Shown here in pieces: positions 1 through 11,743 of a stretch of DNA of 64,000 bases. Under the pieces are notes generated by a model. It saw nothing but the letters and a program-made list of their open reading frames with translations, was not told where the DNA came from and made no database searches. Positions within the stretch are counted from its first letter, which is position 1; every line of letters begins with the position of its first letter. The position numbers and the translations under genes were made by a program. The DNA is from Steromphala cineraria. Its lineage: Eukaryota; Mollusca; Gastropoda; Trochida; Trochidae. The DNA lies in contig OU744731.1 in the NCBI GenBank assembly GCA_916613615.1, positions 15,754,726 to 15,818,725 on the forward strand, written 5' to 3'.

Positions 1-753
1 ATCTGTAACAGTTTTGAAACTAAAATTCTCAAAGTAAAATAACCCTCGAAAGATGTTAAAATCGCCGAAAAATGTAAAAAATCTCTTTATGTCCACATAT
101 TTTCTTTAATATCAACTTTTATATGATAATAATCTGTAGTGAATTTGTTCAACAATCATTGTGGAACAGAATGCATCAAACAGATTTCTTATTCGACATT
201 CCCTTACAGAGTAATGTCCCTTTGAATGTAACATGAAAAATTATGCTTTAAAAAAATTTCCATTTTCAAGGGCAGATAACTCACGTTCTAGATGAAAATT
301 CCAAAAAACGGCTCGACACTTTCTTGGCAGTTCTTTTAGCTTTCATTTGAGCTATCAAACACTGTTGTATGTCTTGCCGTTATTGAGAAGAAGATTTTCA
401 AAGACGAGTACTGTTAAAATCGCGAAATTGCACCAAAATTTCTGTTTTTTGAAAATAGCCAAAAATCTATTATTACGGCCAAAAACGGCTATGTGCTAAT
501 TTGATGGGGAATGTTGATGCCCACATTTTGGTCAAAGTTTTATGCGATTATCTTTCTTAGTTCTCGAGAAAATGAGGTATGAAGTTTCAACTTCAAAGGG
601 AGATAACTCAAGAACAAATTGAAATTCGAAATTCAAAAGCTTCGCATAGCCAGTTCAGGTGATACTCTATCAGTCCTGAAAGTTTCATGAAAATACATTC
701 ATTGGTAAGCTCAGAACCACTGTCACAAAAATCGGTACAAATAATAAGAATAA
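1..753 (+). repeat. A-type module, 5' truncated by window edge
   Basis: This is the 3' half of an A body. It contains the caagggcagataactcac motif, the agaagattttcaaagacg motif, the caaagggagataactc motif and a tail with ctgaaagtttcatgaaaat, ending in aataataagaataa before the next head. Position 1 corresponds to about position 1371 of the following module. Confidence 0.85.
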
Positions 754-2128
754 CTAGGATTGACGCGTCAATACTTAGGTCTTCAGATTCCTCTTTGACC
801 TTCACATACTGTTTGACCTTCACATGACTTTTTGTCTAAGAGGTAAACAGTAGCTAATACATTATGAAAATGACCAAATTCCACTTGATATTCAGTGTTA
901 AAGACTTTTCAGAAAAATTCATCATGGTGGCCAATGTCAGCTATGACATCATTCTTCAGAGAATATTATTCCTAGTAGCAGAAAAAAATTTGGTTAAATT
1001 ATCTCCCACCGTTTTCGAGATACATGTGATTTAACGTTGTAATGTAAAGAAAACACTGAAATTTGAAGATTTTTTTACCCCTACTCCATGTTGGTCCTTC
1101 TATCTCCTTAACTATCAAAATTTTTATGATAAAGTACAACATAGCAAAAGTTGTGCTTGGAATGGCGTATGAGAAAACACAATCAACTAAAAGATATCTT
1201 TATTAATAAAGAAACTGTGGAACCTTGAAATGTGCTAAAAATGAGGATTTTCCCAAAATCGCAATATTCAAGGACTGGTCATGGACAGAATTTTTTTTAT
1301 CATCACTTATTGATATTTTTTTCCGTCTACTCATTACATCTGCTTCACAAAACATCAATGATAAAATTTCTATCTGTAACAGTTTTGAAACTAAAATTCT
1401 CAAAGTAAAATAACCCTCGAAAGATGTTAAAATCGCCGAAAAATGTAAAAAATCTCTTTATGTCCACATATTTCCTTTAATATCAACTTTTATATGATAA
1501 TAATCTGTAGTGAATTTGTTCAACAATCATTGTGGAACAGAATGCATCAAACAGATTTCTTATTTGACATTCCCTTACAGAGTAATGTCCCTTTGAACGT
1601 AACATGAAAAATGATGCTTTAAAAAAATGTCCATTTTCAAGGGCAGATAACTCACGTTCTCGATGAAAATTCCAAAAAACGGCTCGATACTTTCTTGGCA
1701 GTTTTTTTAGCTTTCATTTGAGCTATCAAACACTGCTGTATGTCTTGCCGTTATTGAGAAGAAGATTTTCAAAGACGAACACTGTTAAAATCGCGAAATT
1801 GCACCAAAATTTCAGTTTTTTGAAAATAGCCAAAAATCTATTATTACGGCCGAAAACGGCTATGCGCTTATTTGATGGGTAATGTTGATGCCCACATTTT
1901 GGTGAAAGTTTTGTGCGATTATCTTTCTTAGTTTTCGAGAAATTGAGGTATGAAGTTTTAACTTCAAAGGGAGATAACTCAAGAACAAATTGAAATTCGA
2001 AATTCAAAAGCTTCGCATAGCCAGTTCAGGTGATACTCTATCAGTCCTGAAAGTTTCATGAAAATACATTCATTGGTAAGCTCAGAATCACTGTCACAAA
2101 ATCGTACAAATAATAATAATAATAATAA
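754..2128 (+). repeat. A-type module, P2 head, 1375 bp
   Basis: This is a complete reference copy of the A body. In order it has the P2 head (759-772), two tttgaccttcacat repeats, ctaagaggtaaacagtag, a segment around ctactccatgttggtcc, a segment around gaaatgtgctaaaaatgagg, then the gagataactc-rich 3' half and a tail ending in (TAA)n. Its last 400 bp are the closest match seen to 18201-18600 after the triplicated block. Confidence 0.9.
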
Positions 2129-2940
2129 CTAGGACTGCCGCGGCAGTACTTAGGTCTTCAAGATTCCTGTTTGACCTTCACATACTGTTTGACCTTCACA
2201 TGCATGTTTGACCTTCACATGCATGTTTGTTAAAGAGGTTTAAACCATACCGACCAAAACATCACTTTTTAAGTTGCAAAGTTTGACCCTTCCTCCTGAC
2301 CGGAAGTGACTGTTCACGAGCGATTTTATTCTTTTATCTTGAAGACCTTGCTCATGTCTAACTGTCATGCAAAAATCATAAAGTTCTAAGGTCTGGTTTT
2401 TGAGTTATCTACCCTTGAAGTTTGCGATTTTGAGATTTTGGTCAACTTTGAAAGGTCACAGCACAAAAAGTATTGTAGTTAAGAACTATAAAAGAAAAGA
2501 TTTTAAACTACAATGATTCAGCTACATTCAGTATGAATTTCAGCTCAGTAGTGCAAGTATCTTCAGAGAAGAAGATTGTCAAAGGCGGGTGGGGTCGGAA
2601 ACGGTCGAAAATGCACTAAAAGCGCACTAAAAGCAAGATGGCGGCCAAAGCACGTGACCTACGAATTTGTCCTGATTTCCTTTTTTTCATTATTTTTCAT
2701 TGCGCTTCTTTTAAAAAAAAATTCAAGTCTCTAAGTGCATTTTGAAAAAAAAATCAATGTTAAATTTTCGACTTTGGATTCGAACTGGACCTTTAATGTA
2801 CGAGCCGATTTTGCCCAAAAGCTTAGCATATCGATTCCAGGTTAAGTGGTACCTGCATGTCAAGTTTGGGCGAATTTGGACAAGCGGTTTGAGCTGTAGC
2901 TCGTTCACAAAAATTGTACAAATAATAATAATAATAATAA
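2129..2940 (+). repeat. B-type module, P1 head, 812 bp
   Basis: This is a short B body. The P1 head (2134-2147) is followed by three tttgaccttcacat repeats. The body contains cgagcgattttattctttt, gagttatctacccttgaag, ggcgggtggggtcgg, and then AAGATGGCGGC with CACGTG (2635-2658). The tail contains ggattcgaactggacc and caagtttgggcgaatttgg and ends in gtacaaataat. It has a small internal duplication, gcactaaaagc twice, at about 2612-2634. Confidence 0.9.
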
Positions 2941-3234
2941 CTAGGACTGCCGCGGCAGTACTTAGGTCTTCAAGATTCCTGTTTGACTATCACATACTGT
3001 TTGACCTTCACATGCATGTTTGTCTAAGAGGTTAACACTTATTATAATACATTATCAAATTGTATCAATTTATCAAATGACCACATTTCACTTGATATTC
3101 AATGTTACAGGCTTTGCAAAAAATTCATCATGGCGTCGATTGTCAGCCATGATATCATTCTAAAAAAATATGTGTTTCATAAAATATTTTTTGACTCATG
3201 CAACATTTATTCATTCAATAAATGCTTTGATATC

Positions 3235-3902
3235 TTGACCACAGGAGTCCAACACAAATACATTACAAAACTGCGCTCAAGACAGGCGTGCAGCCTAAGT
3301 CATCTTGATTGCAGGAGTCCAAAACAAATACATTACAAAACTGCGCTCAAGACAGGCATGCAGCCAAGTCATCTTGATTGCAGGAGTCCAACGCAAATAC
3401 ATTACAAAACTGCGCTCAAGACAGGCATGCAGCCAAGTCATCTTGATTGCAGGAGTCCAACGCAAATACATTACAAAACTGCGCTCAAGACAGGCATGCA
3501 GCCAAGTCATCTTGATTGCAGGAGTCCAAAACAAATACATTACAAAACTGCGCTCAAGACAGGCGTGCAGCCTAAGTCATCTTGATTGCAGGAGTCCAAC
3601 GCAAATACATTACAAAACTGCGCTCAAGACAGGCATGCAGCCAAGTCATCTTGATTGCAGGAGTCCAAAACAAATACATTACAAAACTGCGCTCAAGACA
3701 GGCGTGCAGCCTAAGTCATCTTGATTGCAGGAGTCCAACGCAAATACATTACAAAACTGCGCTCAAGACAGGCGTGCAGCCTAAGTCATCTTGATTGCAG
3801 GAGTACAAAACAAATACATTACAAAACTGCGCTCAAGACAGGCGTGCAGCCTAAGTCATCTTGATTGCAGGAGTCCAAAACAAATACATTACAAAACTGC
3901 GC
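3235..3902. repeat. 69/70-bp minisatellite, about 10 copies
   Basis: Copies start at about 3235, 3304, 3374, 3443, 3512, 3582, 3651, 3721, 3791 and 3861. The unit reads cttgattgcaggagtccaa, then cgcaaatacattacaaaac, then tgcgctcaagacaggcatgc. Two length variants (agccaag and agcctaag) give periods of 69 and 70. The last copy runs into Ns, so the array is longer than shown. Open frames through it exist because 69 is divisible by 3; they are not evidence of a gene. Confidence 0.95.
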
Positions 3903-4102
3903 NNNNNNNNNNNNNNNNNNNNNNNNNNNNNNNNNNNNNNNNNNNNNNNNNNNNNNNNNNNNNNNNNNNNNNNNNNNNNNNNNNNNNNNNNNNNNNNNNN
4001 NNNNNNNNNNNNNNNNNNNNNNNNNNNNNNNNNNNNNNNNNNNNNNNNNNNNNNNNNNNNNNNNNNNNNNNNNNNNNNNNNNNNNNNNNNNNNNNNNNNN
4101 NN
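3903..4102. other. Assembly gap (200 N)
   Basis: The run is exactly 200 N inside the minisatellite. A round length suggests a scaffolding placeholder rather than a measured distance. Confidence 0.99.
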
Positions 4103-4157
4103 TTGAAGAAATCGGATAAAAACAATAGGTCTTCACGACTTTGTCTTGAAGACCTAA
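4103..4157 (+). repeat. Hairpin module, one copy
   Basis: The sequence cggataaaaacaat is followed by a stem-loop: AGGTCTTCA and TGAAGACCT as outer arms, GAC and GTC as inner arms, loop TTT. It abuts the next head, so CTTGAAGACCTAA here can also pair with TTAGGTCTTCAAG of that head. Confidence 0.85.
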
Positions 4158-5370
4158 CTAGGACTGCCGCGGCAGTACTTAGGTCTTCAAGATTCCTGTT
4201 TGACCTTCACATACTGTTTGACCTTCACATGGGTTTTTGTCTAAGAGGTAAACAGTAACTAATACATTATCAAAATTACCATATTTCACTTGATATTCAA
4301 AGTTTAAGCTTTTACAGAAAATTCAACATGGCTGCAAACATGAATCATCTCAGGTTGTACAGTGGTGTTGCTGCCTGATGATAGATAAAACATTGCATAG
4401 TGTTTTATTGCCAATGATCTACAGTTTTTCAATCATAAATGTATCATAATCATTCAAAACGAAAGTAGGATTGACCACATTTAAATGCTCCGAATTTCAA
4501 TGTTAATGTTTAATCTAATTTTAATGAGATTTATCCAAGATTGCATGATCTTTTATCTTTCATTTGATATATAGAACAAGTATTTATCATGTGTCGTTGG
4601 TTTACAAGAGTTTTTCAAACATACCCACCAAAACACCCGTTTTCCAAAATGCAAAGTTTGACCCTTCCTCAGGACCGGAAATGACTGTTCGCGAGCGATT
4701 TTATTCTTTTATCTTGAAGACCTTGCCAATGTCTAACTCTCATGCAAAAATCATTGAATTCTAAGGTCTGGTTTTTGAGTTATCTGCCCTTGAAGTTGGC
4801 GATTTTTCGATTTTGGTCAACTTTGAAAGGTCACAGCACAAAAAGTATTAATGTTAGCACCATTAAACTTAAAAACTTTTGTCAACAATACTCCAGCTAC
4901 ATTCAGTATGAATTTCAGCTCTGTAGTGCAAGTATCTTCAGAGGAGAAGATTGTCAAAGGCGGGTGGGGTCGGAAACTGTGAAAATTGCACTAAAAGCAA
5001 GATGGCGGCCAAAGCACGTGACCTACGAATTTGTCCTGATTTCCTTTTTTTCATTATTTTTTATTGCGCTTGTTTTAAAATAAAAATTAAGTCTCTATGT
5101 GCATTTTGAAAAAAAAATCAATGTTAAATTTTCGATTTTGGATTCGAACTGGACCCTTAATGTACAAGTCGATTTTGCCCAAAAGCTTAGCATGTCGATT
5201 CCAGGGTAAGGGGTATCTGCATGCCAAGTTTGGTCGAATTCGGAGCATCCGTTTGGGCTGCAGTTGATTCACAAAAAAAGTACAAATAATAATAATAATA
5301 ATAGAAGAAAAGAACTTGAAGAAATCGGATAAAAACAATAGGTCTTCACGACTTTGTCTTGAAGACCTAA
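4158..5370 (+). repeat. B-type module, P1 head, 1213 bp
   Basis: This is a long B body. It carries an extra 5' part that the 812-bp form lacks: ctaatacattatcaaaatta, ttgctgcctgatgatagat and tcatgtgtcgttggtttac. The AAGATGGCGGC/CACGTG pair is at 4999-5022. A hairpin module follows the tail at 5313-5370. Confidence 0.9.
5313..5370 (+). repeat. Hairpin module, one copy
   Basis: The lead is aacttgaagaaatcggat, with outer arms AGGTCTTCA/TGAAGACCT and loop TTT. It directly precedes a P2 head. Confidence 0.85.
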
Positions 5371-6841
5371 CTAGGATTGACGCGTCAATACTTAGGTCTT
5401 CAAGACTTCTGTTTGACCTTCACACAGTGTTTGACCTTCACATTACTTTTTGTCTAAGAGGTAAACAGTAACTAATACATTATCAAAATGACCAAATTCC
5501 ACTTGATATTGAGCTTTAAAGACTTTCAGAAAAATTCATCATGGTGGCCAATGTCAGCTATGACACCATTTTTCAGAGAATATTATTCCAAGTAGCAGAA
5601 AAAAATTTGGTTAAATTATCTCTCACCGTTTTCGAGATACATGTGATTTAACGTTGTAATGTAAAGAAAACACTGAAATTTGAAGATTTTTTTACCCCTA
5701 CTCCATGTTGGTCCTTCTATCTCCTTAACTATCAACATTTTTATGATAAAGTACATCATAGCAAAAGTTGTGCTTGGAATGGCGCATGTGAAAATACAAT
5801 CAATTTAATGATAACGTTCTTAATAAAGAAGCTGTGGAACTTTGAAATGTGCTAAAAATGAGGATTTTTCAAAAATGGCAATATTCAAGGACCAGTCATG
5901 GACAAAAAAAATAAATTCATGACTTGTTGATATTAATTTATGTCGACTCATTTCATCTGCTTCACAAAACATCAATGATAACATTTCTATCTGTAACAAC
6001 TTTGAAACTAAAATTCTCAAAGTAAAATAACCCTCGAAAGATGTTAAAATCGCCGAAAAATGTAAAATATCTCTTTATGTCCACATATTTCCTTTAATAT
6101 CAACTTTTATATAATAATGACGTGTAGTGAACTTGTTCATCTATCATTGTAGAACAGAATGCATTAAACAGATTTCATTTTTGACATTTCCTCACAGAGT
6201 AATGTCCCTTTGAATGTAACATGAAAAATGATGCTTTTAAAAAATGTCAATTTTCAAGGGCAGATAACTCACGTTCTAGATCGAAATAAAAAAAAAGGGG
6301 GCTCGTGACGTTCTTGGCAGTTCTTTTAGCTTTCATTTGAGCTATCAAACACTGCTGTATGTCTTGCCGTTAATGAGAAGAAGATTTTCAAAGACGCGTA
6401 CTGTCAAAATCGCGAAATTGCGCCAAAATTTCAGTTTTTTGAAAATAGCCAAAAATCTATTATTACGGCCGAAAATGGCTATGTGCTTATTTGATGGGGA
6501 ATGTTGATGCCCACATTTTGGTGAAAGTTTTGTGCGATTATCTTTCTTAGTTTTCGAGAAATTGAGGTATAAAGTTTCAACTTCAAAGGGAGATAACTCT
6601 AGCACAAATTGAAATTCGAAATTCAAAAGCTTCGCATAGCCAGTTCTCGTGATACTCTATCAGTCCTGAAAGTTTCATGAAAATCGATCGATTGGTTAGG
6701 TCAGAATCGCTGTCACAAAATCGTACAAATAATAATAATAAAAATCCGGATAAGAACAATAGGTCTTCCAGACGTAGTCTTGAAGACCTAAAAATCCGGA
6801 TAAGAACAATAGGTCTTCCAGACGTAGTCTTGAAGACCTAA
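5371..6841 (+). repeat. A-type module, P2 head, 1471 bp
   Basis: A body with two 50-bp hairpin modules at its 3' end. From 6406 onward it is the first copy of the 3,952-bp triplicated block; upstream of that point it is clearly diverged from the corresponding parts of the other copies. Confidence 0.9.
6740..6841 (+). repeat. Hairpin modules, two 50-bp copies
   Basis: The copies at 6740-6789 and 6790-6839 appear identical. Each has aaaaatccggataagaacaa, then arms AGGTCTTC/GAAGACCT and AGAC/GTCT with loop GTA. Confidence 0.9.
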
Positions 6842-7146
6842 CTAGGACTGCCGCGGCAGTACTTAGGTCTTCAAGATTCCTGTTTGACCTTCACATACTG
6901 TTTGACCTTCACATGACGTTTTTTCTGAGATTTAAAAAGTAACTAATACATTATCAAAATGACCACATTTTACTTGATACTCAACGTTTAGGCCTGTATT
7001 TGTGTATGTACTTTGATAGACATTAATTTCAAATTCGAATCCAAAATCCTAATGCATAAAAAATATATTTTATGCCATTTAACTCCAATGCGACCAAAAT
7101 ATGTTCTACCTAAGCAAAAAAAAACAAATTCGATCTGCAAAAGTTT

Positions 7147-7227
7147 GTCGGCTGAAGCCGGATTTGAACCCTAAAAGTTAGCACTCTGAATTCAGAGGCG
7201 AAGGCCTTAACCACTCGACAAGGAAGC
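7147..7227 (-). pseudogene. tRNA-like (SINE head-like) sequence in C module
   Basis: On the minus strand, TGTCGAGTGGTTAAGG resembles an A box and GGTTCAAATCC is a B box, at the usual distance. A CTCTG/CAGAG stem replaces the anticodon arm. Acceptor and T stems do not pair, so this is a degenerate tRNA or the head of a SINE, not a functional tRNA. Confidence 0.6.
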
Positions 7228-7500
7228 TAGCTGTCTTTGGATTGGAATTTTAGCACTAAGACTTTAGATTCACGAAGGCACAACAAACAATCTCGCATCC
7301 AAGAATGAATTCATTGTATGGAGGGGTGCTTTTGGGCGTTTTGAGCTGTTTGATGTGTTGTTTGAGGTCAGAACGTGCTTTTGACCATTTCGAGCTCTTT
7401 GGTGTGTTGTTTTAGGTCGAAAATACGATGTCTAGCGAGGCTAGCGCTGTTCTGAGTTCAGAGAACGTTGTAGCGACGTCTTCCGGTGTCCCGTGGCCGT

Positions 7501-7791
7501 ATGCACGGATTTAGTGACCAAAATCGAATGTACATGACTGGACAGCGTGTTTGCATGAAATGTCTACAAGCACAAAGTGTAGAACATGTGGCCGGGAGGA
7601 AATGCATATTTCAAAGTTCAGGAGGACGACAGGCATTTTGGAAAAAAGAGTTAATCGAGGACGTCACACCCTTGCGAGTGGAATCTGCCGAGCATTTAGG
7701 CAGGAATCAGGACGGCCTCCCTTTATCTAATGACCAAGAGCCCAAGAGCCCAAGAGCTGATAGTGGCCGTCATTATGCCCTTTTCAATTAA
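7501..7791 (+). other. Conserved small ORF in C module, 96 codons
   Basis: The frame opens with ATG at 7501; an in-frame GTG lies at 7486. The product begins MHGFSDQNRMYMTGQ and contains a CMKC pair and a later C (GRKC), which might bind metal. A second frame, ATG at 7428 to TAG at 7514 (28 residues beginning MSSEASAVL), overlaps its start. The ORF is retained in five C modules but with amino-acid changes, including loss of the second C of CMKC in one copy. I do not recognise the protein; it could be a captured exon or chance. Confidence 0.25.
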
Positions 7792-9266
7792 GGGAAGGTA
7801 CACTTGCTTGTACCTACCTACGCACCCACCCGTGCCTTTGGTCTTGAAAATAAATCTTGACCATAAAGGCTTTCAAAGTGTGTTTAGTCCACTTGCACGA
7901 TTTGTTGTCAGTCCCAAACAAAGAGTTTAATTGACAATTAGAAGAGCTTTTCTTCACATAGCTTTTTCTTCTAAAATAAGTATTGTTGAATGTACACAAT
8001 TTCATTGTTATTTAAATGTATCAAATCTATCAGTGTAAAGTTTTTCTAGTTTTTCCCCAAAATTAACCGACGGCACTCACCGTGCAGCAGTCCTATCTGC
8101 CGAACCATTAGAGACATTTCAAAATTGATTTTACCATTGTTAAGAGGAGAGATTTGTCTTTCTATGCATACATTATTTCTGTATGATCATGGAAAAGTAA
8201 AGAAACGGTGAGCGATGCGACATCTGCCGCAAATATCAAGCTTTATCTAAAAAAAATAGATAATTTAGCTTATGAGTCATTTACTGTGAACAATTTTATA
8301 ATGAAGTACTACACAAAAGGTTTTTGTCTTCAACAAGCGTAGCCATCGATGTATAGTATGTTTTCCTAGTGTTTTATTGTCAATGAAGTACAATTTTTCA
8401 ATCATTCTTATATCAGAATCCTTCAAAACGAAAGTATGATTAACCACACTTAAGTGCTCCAAATTCAATGTAATGTTTAATCTAATTTTAATGAGAATTA
8501 TCAAAGATTATATGTTCTTTTGGCTTTCATATGAAATATAGAACATGTATGTATCATGTGTCGTTGGTTAACAAGGATTTTTCCAACATACCCACCAAAA
8601 CACCCGTTTTAAAAAATGCAAACTTTGACCCTTCCTCTTGACCGGAAATGACTGTTCGCGAGCGATTTTATTCTTTTATCTGAAAGACCTTGCTAATGTC
8701 TAAGTCTCATGGAAAAATCATTAAGTTCTATGGTCTGGTTTTTTAGTTATCTGCCCTTGAAGTTGGCAATTTTGAGATTTTGGTAAACTTTGAAAGGTCA
8801 AAGCACAAAAAGTATTAAGGTTAGGTCTTTCAAATCTATAAATTCAAATCTACAATACCTCAGCTACATTCAGTATGAATTTCAGCTCTCAAGTGCAAGT
8901 ATCTTCAGAGGAGAAGATTGTCAAAGGTGGGTGGGGTCGGAAACGGTCGAAAATGCACTAAAAGCAAGATGGCGGCCAAACCACGTGACCAACGAATTGG
9001 TGCTGATTTCCTTTTCTTCATTATTTTTCATTGCGCTTCTTTTAAAAAAAATTTTAAGTCTGTAAGTGCATTTTGAAAAAAAAATCAATGTTAAATTTTC
9101 GATTTTGGATTCGACCTGGACCCTTAATGAATAAACCGATTTTGCTCAAAAGCTTCGCATGTCGATTCCAGGGTAAGGGGTATCTGCATGTCAAGTTTGG
9201 GCGAATTTGGAGCAGCCGTTTGGACTGTAGCTCAGTCACAAAAAAAGTACAAATAATAATAAAAAA

Positions 9267-9324
9267 AACTTGAAGAATAAGTGTAAAAACAATAGGTCTT
9301 CACGACTTTGTCTTGAAGACCTAA
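9267..9324 (+). repeat. Hairpin module, one copy
   Basis: The lead is diverged (aacttgaagaataagtgt), with the standard arms AGGTCTTCA/TGAAGACCT. It precedes a P2 head. Confidence 0.85.
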
Positions 9325-10793
9325 CTAGGATTGACGCGTCAATACTTAGGTCTTCAGATTCCTCTTTGACCTTCACATACTGTTTGACCTTCACATGACT
9401 TTTTGTCTAAGAGGTAAACAGTAGCTAATACATTATCAAAATGACCAAATTCCACTTGATATTCAGTGTTAAAGACTTTTCAGAAAAATTCATCATGGTG
9501 GCCAATGTCAGCTATGACATCATTCTTCAGAGAATATTATTCCTAGTAGCAGAAAAAAATGTGGTTAAATTATCTCCCACCGTTTTCGAGATACATGTGA
9601 TTTAACGTTGTAATGTAAAGAAAACACTGAAATTTGAAGATTTTTTTACCCCTACTCCATGTTGGTCCTTCTATCTCCTTAACTATCAAAATTTTTATGA
9701 TAAAGTACAACATAGCAAAAGTTGTGCTTGGAATGGCGTATGAGAAAACACAATCAATTAAAAGATATCTTTATTAATAAAGAAACTGTGGAACCTTGAA
9801 ATGTGCTAAAAATGAGGATTTTCCCAAAATCGCAATATTCAAGGACTGGTCATGGACAGAATGTTTGTTATCATGACTTGTTGATATTTTTTTCTGTCTA
9901 CTCATTACATCTGCTTCACAAAACATCAGTGATAAAATTTCTATCTGTAACAGTTTTAAAGTTAAAATTCTCAAAGTAAAATAACCCTCGAAAGATGTTA
10001 AAATCGCCGAAAAATGTAAAAAATCTCTTTATGTCCACATATTTCCTTTAATATCAACTTTTATATGATAATAATCTGTAGTGAATTTGTTCAACAATCA
10101 TTGTGGAACAGAATGCATCAAACAGATTTCTTATTTGACATTCCCTTACAGAGTAACGTCCCTTTGAACGTAACATGAAAAATGATGCTTTAAAAAAATG
10201 TCCATTTTCAAGGGCAGATAACTCACGTTCTCGATGAAAATTCCAAAAAACGGCTCGATACTTTCTTGGCAGTTCTTTTAGCTTTCATTTGAGCTATCAA
10301 ACACTGCTGTATGTCTTGCCGTTATTGAGAAGAAGATTTTCAAAGACGAACACTGTTAAAATCGCGAAATTGCGCCAAAATTTCAGTTTTTTGAAAATAG
10401 CCAAAAATCTATTATTACGGCCGAAAATGGCTATGTGCTTATTTGATGGGGAATGTTGATGCCCACATTTTGGTGAAAGTTTTGTGCGATTATCTTTCTT
10501 AGTTTTCGAGAAATTGAGGTATAAAGTTTCAACTTCAAAGGGAGATAACTCTAGCACAAATTGAAATTCGAAATTCAAAAGCTTCGCATAGCCAGTTCTC
10601 GTGATACTCTATCAGTCCTGAAAGTTTCATGAAAATCGATCGATTGGTTAGGTCAGAATCGCTGTCACAAAATCGTACAAATAATAATAATAAAAATCCG
10701 GATAAGAACAATAGGTCTTCCAGACGTAGTCTTGAAGACCTAAAAATCCGGATAAGAACAATAGGTCTTCCAGACGTAGTCTTGAAGACCTAA
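9325..10793 (+). repeat. A-type module, P2 head, 1469 bp
   Basis: A body spanning the junction between copies 1 and 2 of the 3,952-bp block (at about 10357/10358). Two hairpin modules lie at its end. Confidence 0.9.
10692..10793 (+). repeat. Hairpin modules, two 50-bp copies
   Basis: Same as 6740-6841, one block later; GTA loop form. Confidence 0.9.
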
Positions 10794-11098
10794 CTAGGAC
10801 TGCCGCGGCAGTACTTAGGTCTTCAAGATTCCTGTTTGACCTTCACATACTGTTTGACCTTCACATGACGTTTTTTCTGAGATTTAAAAAGTAACTAATA
10901 CATTATCAAAATGACCACATTTTACTTGATACTCAACGTTTAGGCCTGTATTTGTGTATGTACTTTGATAGACATTAATTTCAAATTCGAATCCAAAATC
11001 CTAATGCATAAAAAATATATTTTATGCCATTTAACTCCAATGCGACCAAAATATGTTCTACCTAAGCAAAAAAAAACAAATTCGATCTGCAAAAGTTT

Positions 11099-11179
11099 GT
11101 CGGCTGAAGCCGGATTTGAACCCTAAAAGTTAGCACTCTGAATTCAGAGGCGAAGGCCTTAACCACTCGACAAGGAAGC
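11099..11179 (-). pseudogene. tRNA-like sequence in C module
   Basis: Copy of 7147-7227 with the same A-box-like and B-box elements; stems do not pair. Confidence 0.6.
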
Positions 11180-11452
11180 TAGCTGTCTTTGGATTGGAAT
11201 TTTAGCACTAAGACTTTAGATTCACGAAGGCACAACAAACAATCTCGCATCCAAGAATGAATTCATTGTATGGAGGGGTGCTTTTGGGCGTTTTGAGCTG
11301 TTTGATGTGTTGTTTGAGGTCAGAACGTGCTTTTGACCATTTCGAGCTCTTTGGTGTGTTGTTTTAGGTCGAAAATACGATGTCTAGCGAGGCTAGCGCT
11401 GTTCTGAGTTCAGAGAACGTTGTAGCGACGTCTTCCGGTGTCCCGTGGCCGT

Positions 11453-11743
11453 ATGCACGGATTTAGTGACCAAAATCGAATGTACATGACTGGACAGCGT
11501 GTTTGCATGAAATGTCTACAAGCACAAAGTGTAGAACATGTGGCCGGGAGGAAATGCATATTTCAAAGTTCAGGAGGACGACAGGCATTTTGGAAAAAAG
11601 AGTTAATCGAGGACGTCACACCCTTGCGAGTGGAATCTGCCGAGCATTTAGGCAGGAATCAGGACGGCCTCCCTTTATCTAATGACCAAGAGCCCAAGAG
11701 CCCAAGAGCTGATAGTGGCCGTCATTATGCCCTTTTCAATTAA
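11453..11743 (+). other. Conserved small ORF in C module, 96 codons
   Basis: Same translation as the ORF at 7501-7791, because it lies in the duplicated block. It adds no independent evidence for coding. Confidence 0.25.

Larger units (their letters stand above)
2941..4157 (+). repeat. P1-headed module carrying minisatellite and gap
   Basis: After the P1 head (2946-2959) come about 180 bp of module-like sequence (cttgatattcaatgttacagg), then the 70-bp minisatellite and the assembly gap. A hairpin module closes the unit. This is the only unit without a recognisable A or B body; its true length is unknown because of the Ns. Confidence 0.8.
6842..9324 (+). repeat. C-type module, P1 head, 2483 bp
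   Basis: A B-type head and B 3' half (from about 8270) flank an insert of about 1.3 kb at roughly 6985-8260. The insert holds the minus-strand tRNA-like segment, two small overlapping ORFs and no tail of its own that I can define. The AAGATGGCGGC/CACGTG pair is at 8966-8989. Confidence 0.9.

Noticed and set aside
2755..2790. B-box-like word in B tails (minus strand gttcgaatcc) as a sign of a Pol III promoter
   Set aside because: No convincing A box lies at the right distance upstream on that strand, so the match is probably chance.
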